From NCBI GenBank assembly GCA_008931825.1, contig QXVZ01033564.1:1-43583 (forward strand): a stretch of DNA of 43,583 nt, read 5' to 3'. A program made the translations under genes and the position numbers. The notes beneath the pieces were generated by a model. That model was not told the origin of the DNA, searched no databases, and saw only the letters and a program-made list of their open reading frames with translations. Source of the stretch: Phallusia fumigata. Lineage: Eukaryota; Chordata; Ascidiacea; Phlebobranchia; Ascidiidae. Shown here piece by piece: positions 1 through 8,832 of the stretch (the stretch's first letter is position 1; the number at the start of each line of letters is the position of its first letter).

Positions 1-80
1 ATATATGCATTTGTAAATGGGGTAATAGTGTATATGGAATGGCCCTATGGTGAAAGCCACCCTTCTAGTTATATTTGGCT
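1..80 (+). repeat. Truncated copy of the 1.06 kb element at 9743-10803
   Basis: The first 80 bases match the right-hand end of the hAT-like element at 9743-10803: both run through a variant of ATAGTGT.TATGGAATGGC and then GAAAGCCACCCTTCTAGTT followed by TATTTGGC. The copy is cut by the window edge, so its left part lies outside. It shows that the family is dispersed at least twice over 10 kb in the same orientation. Confidence 0.75.
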
Positions 81-200
81 GTACTCATTGTATGTTAGAT
101 TTAACACAATGTGGTACACAATATTGGGTAACGAGTATCTACTAAACTAAAATTTGTTGTCAGAATGCTTATAAAAACAGAGACAATCAATGGTATTAGC

Positions 201-488
201 ATGGATTGCGAAAAGCAGGTTACAATTGCAAATGCGTGTTTCTGGGATGATTCATATGAAGAATTTTCATCAGAATGGTTAGTGTTTAAGTTTCAGTAGC
301 TTTTGTTACACCAAATGTCCTGTCAATATTAATTGTTTGATTTGGATGTATAGATAGTTGATAGTCGTAGCTAGTTTGTTTTTAATGCATCCGATTGTCT
401 TGCTTTATGCCAAAATATTTGTAGTTCTTCAGGAATGTATAAACAATCTGTATGGAATGAAGTAACTGAAGAAGATTGGGACATCTAA
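201..488 (+). CDS. Possible small or 3'-terminal two-exon gene, unrecognised
   Basis: Two pieces join in frame. An exon at 201-277 starts with ATG just after an acceptor-like TATTAG and ends at a GTTAGT donor. An exon at 425-488 follows TTTGTAG and ends at TAA. The product would be 46 residues, acidic and rich in Trp, Tyr and Phe, with the piece FWDDSYEEF in exon 1 and the end TEEDWDI. The layout of acidic residues around tryptophans is loosely like DSS1/SEM1, but I cannot align it convincingly. The first ATG may be internal, in which case this is the 3' end of a gene starting outside the window. Support is only the open frame across plausible splice sites and the skewed composition. Confidence 0.28.
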
Positions 489-1617
489 TAAGATACTTGA
501 GGCCCTGAATGCCATCATGGACAAATTATGCAAATACTAGTTAAAAATTAAATGTTTTTATGTGCATGCAAAACAAATATAGTAACACTTCTGCATAACT
601 TCATTCTTTTTTAACTGTGTTATTACATATGTTTATAAATGAATTTTTTAACACACACCTGCATGGTAAATTATAACACAAACTCTATTTTGCAAGTAAT
701 ACAGATGCTCAAAATTGTTCAACCTTGTTATTCAACAAACTATTTAATTGTAAAGAAAAAGATGATTTCTTATGTTTTCCTTAACAAAACACTTCATTTA
801 ATCCAAAAAGTTGATCTTTTCACATCCCTTCTTTGGATTTTTCACTTCACAATTCGTATTCCAAACCACCATGCAGTTACATGTTTACTTATAACAACTG
901 CTTGTTAGATACTTGCTTTATTTAATTATACCACCTTAACATAATTAGACCAACCTGTTATCTGCGTATGATACAACAGTCAGTTGTCATGTTTGTTGCC
1001 CAATGATTTTTTGGTATTCAGTGCAAAGCTTACATTAAAATCAATAAATTCATGTATTTTCAAGGAATTCTACCATCATTGGGTCAGTAATGTGTGGTGT
1101 GTATGTATTTGTCTTGTTTGATGGATTGCAGTTTTTCGGTTAAGCTGGATTTTTGCCTTACCCAGATGAATTTGTTGGTCCAATAAAGTCCGGAAGTTTA
1201 CTGTATATCTAGTTCTTGCAGTGCATTGGGTCCACCCACATAAGCAGTTGCTGATAGTTTGCAAGATTATTAGTGTGGTAAGTTTGGATTTCCGATACAG
1301 TACATTTGCTAAATTAAACAGGTTTAGAACCCCATAGTAAAACCTAGTTTAATGCATTTTGATGCAGGATAAATTCATCAAGGTTTTGTCTTCTCACAGA
1401 CTAAATAGAGATGTTATGAAATGTATTTTGATAAAACTATGCAATCACTACTTGTGTAACAGTATACAAAACAGTCAGTATTTAATTGCATATTTGGGGA
1501 TGGAAGGGTAATTGCTAGGTTAATTTTTATTAAGCAGTAATAATCTCATAAATACACACAGATAACAAAAGAATTATGGCATATATTGCATAAACTAGAT
1601 AAAATAATTCCAATTAT
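489..1617. other. Intergenic, AT-rich, with one dispersed-repeat copy
   Basis: No coding sequence is supported here; the short open frames have no family features and no splice context. Bases about 955-1060 are a minus-oriented copy of a repeat also found at 12545-12680 and 32505-32700. On the minus strand, AATAAA at 1526-1531, about 90 bases past the LACTB2 stop, is a likely polyadenylation signal for that gene. Confidence 0.6.
955..1060 (-). repeat. Dispersed repeat family R1, copy A
   Basis: Read on the minus strand, this stretch contains CACTGAATACC, a short A-rich piece, CATTGGGCAACAAACATGAC and then AACTGACTGTTGT. The same order occurs on the plus strand near 12580-12650 and 32575-32640. 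No terminal repeats or target duplications are evident, so the class (SINE, MITE or other) is undetermined. Confidence 0.6.
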
Positions 1618-2472
1618 TCAAAGATTAGAAAGAAACCATTTTCCTTGAGCTTCTGAAATTTTTCCTTCTTTGGAAAGTTTTTCTAAGTGATTGTTTACAT
1701 TTTTATCTGCCTGGTGATGAAGTATTTCTGGAACATCCTTGTACAGTTCTTTGACTATTTCTATGCTTTTAACTTGTTTAGGATGAACATTAGATATATA
1801 AGACATGATCTGTGATTCTCTTTCATTGCGATGTTGGATGTAAAATTCTATTTTTTGGACTGGATTATTAACAATCATTCCATGACCAGGGTATATTGTT
1901 TTAGGTTTGAGATCAAGTAACACTTGCAGTGAATTCATGTATGTGTACAAATCTTCAAAGACCGCAGTTCCTTCACCTAAAACACAATCTCCAGAAAATA
2001 TGACATTGTCTTCGAGCAAATGTAATGCTACATGATCAGTTGTGTGTCCTGGTGTATGGACAACCCTCAAAGATGCTCCCTCTACTTTAAGGACATCTTT
2101 GTTTTTGACGAACTTGTAGGTTAAGCTGCTGTCAGGTGGATGCTCCTCTGCATCTAAAGGATACTTGTAGAGAGGTATAACCTTTTCGGTCAACACACTC
2201 TTTTCTATGCCAGAAATTCCACCAACGTGATCATGGTGCCAATGTGTAAGTATAATACCAGCAAGAGATGTGTTGTTCTGATCAAGTACATTTGTAAGAC
2301 TGCCTAAATACTCAGGCACATTTGGTTCTCCAGTGTCAATTAGAAGTCGCTGTTTTCCTGTTCCAACAAGGTATGTGTTAGTTCCTTGCAAAGTCATAGG
2401 ACCTGGATTACATCCCAATATACGAATCACCCTCTCAGACAAACGTTCCACTTTTGGAATTACAGATAGCAT
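1618..2472 (-). CDS. LACTB2: LACTB2, metallo-beta-lactamase-fold endoribonuclease
   Basis: This is a 284-residue single-exon gene, close to the 288 residues of human LACTB2, a mitochondrial single-strand RNA endonuclease. The metal-binding signature is complete: THWHHDH at 76-82, GHTTDH at 142-147, the SGDC aspartate at 162 and PGHG with His197. The family opening (CNPGPMTLQGTNTYLVGTG at 21-39, then LIDTGEP) and the winged-helix-like C-terminal region with HLEKLSKEGKI are present. The start is the ATG giving MLSVIPKVERLSERV, which fits the mammalian N terminus. An AG acceptor with a T-rich tract lies 22 bases upstream (2494-2495). A minus-strand AATAAA sits at 1526-1531. The vertebrate gene has several introns; this one has none. 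It is the third of three intronless genes in a row on this strand. Confidence 0.96.
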   Translation of the reverse strand: MLSVIPKVERLSERVIRILGCNPGPMTLQGTNTYLVGTGKQRLLIDTGEPNVPEYLGSLTNVLDQNNTSLAGIILTHWHHDHVGGISGIEKSVLTEKVIPLYKYPLDAEEHPPDSSLTYKFVKNKDVLKVEGASLRVVHTPGHTTDHVALHLLEDNVIFSGDCVLGEGTAVFEDLYTYMNSLQVLLDLKPKTIYPGHGMIVNNPVQKIEFYIQHRNERESQIMSYISNVHPKQVKSIEIVKELYKDVPEILHHQADKNVNNHLEKLSKEGKISEAQGKWFLSNL

Positions 2473-3190
2473 TTTTATTTTCTGATTTTAAAACTAAAAA
2501 CAATACAAATGAAACAAATCAATTTGTTAAGTAACAAACAATTATACATAATTATTTTTTGATATCTTTAATGCAAACCAAGGGTCTTGCGCAGTAAGTT
2601 TTGGTGCGTCCAGCCAACACAGTTGTTTCAGAGTGGTAAAACCAGTTTTTCACCCTTTTTTAACTATTTCCGATAAAATTGGCAAGCTACACTTTTACGT
2701 TTAAAAAAATATTATTTGCTTTTAATTTTTGTAAAGATCAATATTTTGTTTTTTCTTTTCTGATGACTTGTTTGGTATATGCTTTGATACCTCACTGATA
2801 TCGATTCAAATTAAAAAAAAATTCTGTAATAGCATCACAGTATGATAGGCCTGCTAGGGGCATTAAATGCTGTAAGAGCATTGGGATATTGCCATATTGA
2901 TTTACTATTAGATCTATAAATTATTAAATATGCAAACATACCAAAACAACAAAAATAAAAGAAAAGTTGTAAATGAAATGCAAAATTATGAAAACAAACG
3001 TATTGCAAGTTTTTGTGCATTTTTCTAAATATTCATCAAAAACAAATATGCACACAGAAGAGTACAAACAGAGTAAAAACAACACAGATTTCTCTAGTGA
3101 AAACTAAAAAGTTGTTGTCTTTAGCCATAAAAAGTCACTTAATTTATATTGCACTAGTTTGCACACAATAAATACTAAAGAATTCCACAA
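2473..3190. other. Spacer between LACTB2 and TBCK
   Basis: About 720 bases of AT-rich sequence. It must hold the LACTB2 5' region and the TBCK 3' UTR. I see no RNA gene, repeat copy or reading frame with family features. It is far longer than the near-zero spacing typical of tunicate operons. Confidence 0.6.
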
Positions 3191-5770
3191 TTACAAAGAG
3201 GGAATTGTTAAAATACCCACTGGCTTCAATATTTCAATTCCCCCATATAGCACACATACACCTTTAATGCCAGCCTTTAATAATTCAGAGGCAAATGGGC
3301 GATCAAAGCGACTAGTACAATTACCAACAACCACAACCACTTTGGGTTTTAATTGGTTAATATATTGCAAACAGCATTCCACTGATTTGCTGTTTGAATA
3401 AGGAAAATTTTTGCTTTCAGGTATTGCCCCATGGGCAAATTCATCGGGCTGTCGTATATCTATGACAGCTATTCTTGGCTTTACAGACTTCGAGTTTTTA
3501 GCAGGAGTTTTTGAGTTCAGGGTTCCACCCAGCTCACTCAGCTGAATTAGATCATCAGCAGATATTCTGCAACACACCTCTTCCTTGAGATCAGCAAGTG
3601 GGATTGGTTTGATTGACAGCTCATTTTTTGGCGAAACATTGTAGTCATCACTATAATATGACATAGTTCTTTGTTGAGACTTTGGCTCATGCTGAGCATG
3701 AACTCTGAATGTGGAACTTTTCGGAGTGTGGCAAAATATCTGAATGGACTTCTGAACCACATTATCAATATTAACCTCTGGCAGGTCAGAAAATAACAAA
3801 ATGCACTCGTTGAAGTCAGATAACAGCAACTGTTCACGCACTTGCTGAAGGATTGCCACCCCTATGCACAGCGGAAATGAGGAATTTCCCAACAACAGGG
3901 TGTCCCACAAGTGAACAATTTTATGCAGGGGAAAGACATGTGCAAACATGGTTAAGAACCATGGAATTGCATACAAGTCTGGTATAAACCCAATCTCATT
4001 CATGTGACATGACAGAAGCGGATCATGAAACGATACAAGATGAGCAAAGACCACAAGATATTCCTGAATAATGGCTGAATTGTCCTTGAGAAAGAAATTG
4101 TAAAGATACTTGTCCACAAATTGGGACATGGATTTGTAAGCTGTTGGTTCATCATTAAAGTTAAGATGAACAAACACAGCACAGAGAGAATCTAACCCCT
4201 GCCAGTATGAAAGATGTGGGTGGGAAAATAACCAAGCTTTCAGAACTCGCTTCAGCTTTTCATGAGCTACAGGCGATGATAGTATAGCATTGTACTGATG
4301 GCACCTTGGCACGTCAACTGCTATTTGCCGGTCAGCTAGCTTTGGTGTATCTTTGTCAATGTGCATATATTCCTCTGCTATATCACCTTGTACATCAAGC
4401 AAGCCAGCCCAAACCAAACCTCTCACAAAAACTGGGATGTCAATTCTAGCCTCTTTCCAAAGAAGATCATGCAAGTATGGGTAAGCAATAAGTAAGCGAC
4501 GAAACAATGAAAGTCTATACACTTGATACTCAAAGTCATTTTCACGAATCAGTAGAGGCAACTTGCTAGTTGCATGCTCTTTGTCAACAGTAGTTTTGTT
4601 TTCCAGTAAAGGATAAAACATGTCTGGGTTGCCTACAGCAGTGGCTAGACGAGCTTCAATAGCTTCCATGGGCAATACTGTGATATATGAATCAAACAGA
4701 TCTTCCGGAGAATATTGTAGGCCATGGACACAGCCTAAACTGGTGTTAAACAGAGGGAGCATTCGGACTGAAGGTGTTGTGGTATCAGAGTTGAAGACAG
4801 AAGAAATCAAGTCACCTCCTGCCAATTTCCACAAATGCCAGATTTCATGCAGGTCCAAGTCTTCCAAAGGGTTTATTTTCATTTCATAGTCAATAGGTAA
4901 TGATTTAAAGCTGGACAAACTGTTGATATTCTCAGAACTCCCATGCTTTAGAACTTCAAATATATTATTGTCATTTAAAAGTTCAGCTGGCAGTGCTCTG
5001 CTTTCCGGCAGGGGTGACAGACAATTTTCCAGCAGGCACCTCATACTTTGAGTAATATCAGAATTATCAGACATCGACCAGTGTTGAAAACTTGCTTGCA
5101 AAACTTCCAGAACCTTTTGTGCACTTTTACACTTGGTTAGCTCCAAAATATTTGATATTATTGTTTGCATGCTTTCATCTTTCCATAAAAAACTTTTACA
5201 TATCATTTCTAAAATAACAATAGCTGCAGACCAAACATCACTTTTAATGTTGGCACATTCAAAATCTTTTGAGTAAATACTAAGTATATGCTCTGGTGCA
5301 TGATACTTAGGATTACCAAAAGGCCAATCCACCAGAGAACCACCATCAGTTATGTGATGAAGTCCATAACTTCCCAATTTCGGCACATCATCCTTTGTGA
5401 CATAGATAGATTTCGGTTCCAGGCAATAATGAACTAGGCCATTTTCATGTAGGAATGATAGCCCTTTAAAAATGCCCATGCTAACACTTACACAAAGTAA
5501 GTTCCAGTCTCTGTGGTAAGTTTCAGGATTTTTTATCATTTTGTACAAGGTCATGGTATAATATTCAGAAACTGCAAAAATCCGATTGTGCTTTGTGATC
5601 TTGAAATCTACATAGTAGCAAATATTTGGATGTTTTAATGATATCAACTCCTGGGCTAATCCAAGGACTTTCACTGAATTTGGTGTTACTGGAAGTCCAT
5701 TGCTACCACACTTATCATGAGGCACAGCAGAGGTGACAAATGTCATGCAACCTAATCGCATATTATCCAT
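3191..5770 (-). CDS. TBCK: TBCK, TBC domain-containing protein kinase-like
   Basis: This 859-residue single-exon gene follows human TBCK (893 residues) from end to end. The order is a kinase-like domain (about 25-270), a TBC Rab-GAP domain (about 447-660) and a C-terminal rhodanese-like domain ending GGIEILKPVGILTIPS. The kinase part is a pseudokinase: the HRD region reads HYCLEPKS and the DFG position reads GSYG. The TBC part keeps both catalytic fingers, IAVDVPR (483-489) and YWQG (522-525), so GAP activity is plausible. In vertebrates the protein supports mTORC1 signalling and endolysosomal traffic. The start chosen is ATG at 5770, because the frame further upstream only opens with TTG. 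An acceptor-like TCATAG lies 13 bases upstream. Vertebrate TBCK has more than 20 exons; here there are none. Confidence 0.96.
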   Translation of the reverse strand: MDNMRLGCMTFVTSAVPHDKCGSNGLPVTPNSVKVLGLAQELISLKHPNICYYVDFKITKHNRIFAVSEYYTMTLYKMIKNPETYHRDWNLLCVSVSMGIFKGLSFLHENGLVHYCLEPKSIYVTKDDVPKLGSYGLHHITDGGSLVDWPFGNPKYHAPEHILSIYSKDFECANIKSDVWSAAIVILEMICKSFLWKDESMQTIISNILELTKCKSAQKVLEVLQASFQHWSMSDNSDITQSMRCLLENCLSPLPESRALPAELLNDNNIFEVLKHGSSENINSLSSFKSLPIDYEMKINPLEDLDLHEIWHLWKLAGGDLISSVFNSDTTTPSVRMLPLFNTSLGCVHGLQYSPEDLFDSYITVLPMEAIEARLATAVGNPDMFYPLLENKTTVDKEHATSKLPLLIRENDFEYQVYRLSLFRRLLIAYPYLHDLLWKEARIDIPVFVRGLVWAGLLDVQGDIAEEYMHIDKDTPKLADRQIAVDVPRCHQYNAILSSPVAHEKLKRVLKAWLFSHPHLSYWQGLDSLCAVFVHLNFNDEPTAYKSMSQFVDKYLYNFFLKDNSAIIQEYLVVFAHLVSFHDPLLSCHMNEIGFIPDLYAIPWFLTMFAHVFPLHKIVHLWDTLLLGNSSFPLCIGVAILQQVREQLLLSDFNECILLFSDLPEVNIDNVVQKSIQIFCHTPKSSTFRVHAQHEPKSQQRTMSYYSDDYNVSPKNELSIKPIPLADLKEEVCCRISADDLIQLSELGGTLNSKTPAKNSKSVKPRIAVIDIRQPDEFAHGAIPESKNFPYSNSKSVECCLQYINQLKPKVVVVVGNCTSRFDRPFASELLKAGIKGVCVLYGGIEILKPVGILTIPSL

Positions 5771-6303
5771 TTTGTCCAAGACCTATGATACAAACAAGTT
5801 ACACAGTACTTTTAAGAGCAAACTGTTTTACAACCAACATAATGCAACAACAAGTACTAAAATTTTCATGCACATTTTAATGCATTAACATGACCAGTTT
5901 TGACTATTTGTCACTATAAACACATACTGCATTAAACCTATGTGCTACTGCAAGTATTTTGTTGTACATGTTTTAAATCTAGCCAAATTACTTTTTGTGC
6001 AAAGCAGTTGATGAAATCACATAGAGCAATGGCAGACAAAATTAAGAACTTGGGGCTGTGGCTACACATTGCACAGCATATAAATAAGTAGGGTACACAG
6101 ACAGGGTACATAAACTCTGGACAAAAGATACACAAACATAAAACTAATTACTAAAACATACCTGGCATTATCTTAAAATTCCCAAAATATTAAATGCACA
6201 CATTGAAATGGAGGTTACTTTTGGATAACTAACTACAAAATATTTTTACCAATTACATTGGAATGTGTTAGTACATACATTTGCAGCCTAAAATACTTGT
6301 ACG
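5771..6303. other. Spacer between TBCK and PICK1
   Basis: About 530 AT-rich bases that hold the PICK1 3' UTR and the TBCK 5' region. I recognise no gene, RNA or repeat in it. Confidence 0.6.
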
Positions 6304-7458
6304 CTATTCAAGGGTTTCTTCATATTCTGGGTCATGGAACTTGTCTTTTTTGTGGTATTCAAATGTAGATGTTGCCAAATCAACCTCAATGGGAAAGACG
6401 TCTGCATCTTTCATACTCTCATGGCATGACTCATGATAATCAGTTATTGCAGAAACAAAACGCTGCAGCTGAAAAACAATATCCTGCACATGCTTATTGT
6501 CCAGCAGCTCCAGTTTTTCCATGACATCTTTTCTTAGCTTGGCAAAATGTGAGCGTGCTTCTTGGCGACATCTTAAAACAAGCCTGTACTCATAATTTCC
6601 TGTTTCAACCCTGTACAAGGGTTCCTGCAAAGCGGCATAACTGTATTCCTCATCATCCATTTCTTTGACTTTAAGGCAGTAAGAAAGATACTCAAACTTT
6701 ACATCAGCATATTTCTTGATGGTCATTTTTGTATCTGGTATTGCTTTGTTGAGATAGGTGCTTAAATCTTGAATCATGGGTTTTAGAGTTTTAAGCAGTT
6801 TAAAACCAGACTTTTCAAACTCTCTATGTGCAGAACTGAACTTCACAAAAGCTTCACTGCCGCTTGGGTGAGGTTCACGCACACCAATCACTGCAAAAAT
6901 GTCCCCAAAATCCCTGTGTGTTTTACACAAATTGAAGTATGCCTTTAAAAGCTTTTTGACATGATGCATCAAACCTGTATATACAGTTGCTGTTCTTTCC
7001 AAATCTTGAAGCCGTTTTATTAATACATCATTGCACAAAATAGCCCGGCTCAGTCCAAGGGCATCAGCTGTGCTTGAGTCCATTTGTTCAACAAGTCTGT
7101 GCTTTAATTTCTTTAAAATGATGTCAAGTGTTTTTCCCTGTTTGGGATCTGCATGAAGCTTATTGTAATTTATTTTTACATCGCCCTTTATAGCCTGGAT
7201 AGTTTTGGCAAGCTGAACTTTTGTCAAACCTTTTACAGATTGTCCATTGATTGTCACTATTTCATCTCCTGCAGCAAGAGCCCCATTTTTGGAAGCTGGT
7301 GTGTTATCAAAGACCTGAACAACATAAAGGCAAGGACACAATGGTGCACCACCACCAATACTAATGCCGATTAGATTTTGACTGTCCTTTGTTAACTTCA
7401 CTGTCCCAGAAACTGTTGTCATCCCCATTTTGTCTTCTTCTATTCCCCAATCTTCCAT
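6304..7458 (-). CDS. PICK1: PICK1, PDZ-BAR scaffold protein
   Basis: A 384-residue single-exon gene matching human PICK1 (415 residues). The PDZ domain (about 20-102) has the family's unusual carboxylate loop IGISIGGG and the conserved CPC cysteines (41-43). The BAR domain (about 135-345) contains LGLSRAILCND, IKKYADVKFEYLSYCLKVKE and RQEARSHF. PICK1 binds receptor C-termini through the PDZ domain and senses or bends membranes through the BAR dimer; in neurons it controls AMPA-receptor and vesicle traffic. The acidic C-terminal tail of the mammalian protein is reduced to EYEETLE. The start is the ATG giving MEDWGIEEDKMG, which fits human DIEEDKLG. The frame extends upstream only to a GTG. An AG acceptor sits four bases upstream. 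The gene is intronless, unlike the multi-exon vertebrate gene. Confidence 0.96.
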   Translation of the reverse strand: MEDWGIEEDKMGMTTVSGTVKLTKDSQNLIGISIGGGAPLCPCLYVVQVFDNTPASKNGALAAGDEIVTINGQSVKGLTKVQLAKTIQAIKGDVKINYNKLHADPKQGKTLDIILKKLKHRLVEQMDSSTADALGLSRAILCNDVLIKRLQDLERTATVYTGLMHHVKKLLKAYFNLCKTHRDFGDIFAVIGVREPHPSGSEAFVKFSSAHREFEKSGFKLLKTLKPMIQDLSTYLNKAIPDTKMTIKKYADVKFEYLSYCLKVKEMDDEEYSYAALQEPLYRVETGNYEYRLVLRCRQEARSHFAKLRKDVMEKLELLDNKHVQDIVFQLQRFVSAITDYHESCHESMKDADVFPIEVDLATSTFEYHKKDKFHDPEYEETLE

Positions 7459-8832
7459 GATGCTTAACAGGGGAGAATTTATAATTTTTTTATATATTAC
7501 ACACACTTCTGTAACAAAAAATAAGTTGCACTTTTTACACAGGAAACCGTGTACTGTTGAGGAAGATGTTATACACTACATTGTATTCCCAATTCCATAA
7601 GAATAAAAACCTATATAAAGGAAGGCGCAGTGAGCATGCAACAGGTTTGCAGTTTACACTTTGTATTAAACCAACTTTTCACTACCCCGACAATTTTCAG
7701 TACAAAGCCTTTAATGCATAAGATTACAAATTAGCTCAGTAAAAATCGCATTAAATGCATTCAAAGAGCCTTTTAAAAAGGTTTAGTAACAAAGTTAATC
7801 AACACTTATTGTCACAATACAAAAAATATTTGCCCCTTTCTTTCGTCTTGGTACTGTGATCACGACTCACGATTGATTTGCAAACAAGTGACGTATCGCT
7901 ATCAGCAGAATCAGGTTGTTGCTGCAAAAACTGCGGATGATTGTGTCGTAAACATACGCTTTCAGTCAAATCTCAGATACTTCATTTTATGGTGGTGGAG
8001 CTTTCAAATTAATTTAAGGTTGGTTGGTTTGCTTTTTTTGATGTGAAGTGTATTTTAACGCAGAAGGATCACTACAATAAATAAAAACTGATAAATAGAT
8101 AAATTGTTTGTGCTTATACTAACTTTGTTTTATCGGGCACCGAATAGCTTAAAATACGAAATTGACGGGAACCATAGACAGACTAGTGCGAGTCAAGATA
8201 AGTTTTTTCGAAGTTAGAAACGACTATGGACATGGGTGCCGGCACGTAGGGGCAAGACGGCCTTCTGGAATCCGGAAAAATGTACTTTATTAATTGTATG
8301 TGTTTTATGAAAAATATCTTGATTCCATGTTTTTGTGTTAACCCTTTTGGCGACCGGTTGTTGAAATGTTATGACGGGTTTGTTGGTGTAAAACATAAGC
8401 TATTGATTAATCAATTACAAATTGACTCATATCGCAATTTACGACAATCTTAAAACGTCTAAAATCGGGTTTAAAGTAATGCTCAGTCAACCGCAACTAA
8501 CACCGCCAATTCTGGCGGAGGCAAATTTTGAATTCTAAGTGACGTCACAAGCCAATATTCTTTGGCGGGATGAACAACCGGCATTGAAGTGCATTTCAAT
8601 TTTAGGGTTACCCTGCAAATTATACCAGTGAATGTTGGTAACTAACATAGCAAAATAAGTTTTGCAATATATTTTGTGCACTGCTTTTTAACCGGAATTC
8701 GCAATGCGAAAATTTTGGTCATTGCTTTAAACAACGACGTTTTATATGGCTTTGTGTCAAACTTACAGGTTCATGTACAGCAAACTTTAAGGCAGATTGA
8801 ATGTAATAGGTTTATCAGTTAGGCTCTAAAAG
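7459..8832. other. Divergent intergenic region between PICK1 and MKI67
   Basis: About 1.37 kb between two head-to-head starts. It must contain both promoters. The only strong landmark is the cell-cycle motif cluster at 8506-8570. No coding frame in it has family features. Confidence 0.7.
8506..8570 (+). promoter_or_regulatory. CCAAT / CHR-like / CRE / CCAAT / E2F cluster upstream of MKI67
   Basis: Within 65 bases lie CCAAT (8506-8510), TTTGAA, which is a CHR-type core (8527-8532), a perfect CRE TGACGTCA (8540-8547), a second CCAAT (8552-8556) and TTTGGCGGGA, a near-consensus E2F site (8561-8570). The cluster ends 262 bases before the Ki-67 ATG. NF-Y boxes together with CHR and E2F sites are the signature of DREAM/MMB-controlled cell-cycle promoters, the class to which mammalian Ki-67 belongs. 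The motifs are seen; their function here is inferred. Confidence 0.6.

Noticed and set aside
1618..7458. A trans-spliced operon of PICK1, TBCK and LACTB2
   Set aside because: Order and strand fit, but the spacers of about 530 and 720 bases are far longer than tunicate operon spacing, and LACTB2 has its own polyadenylation signal. Kept only as an evolutionary idea.
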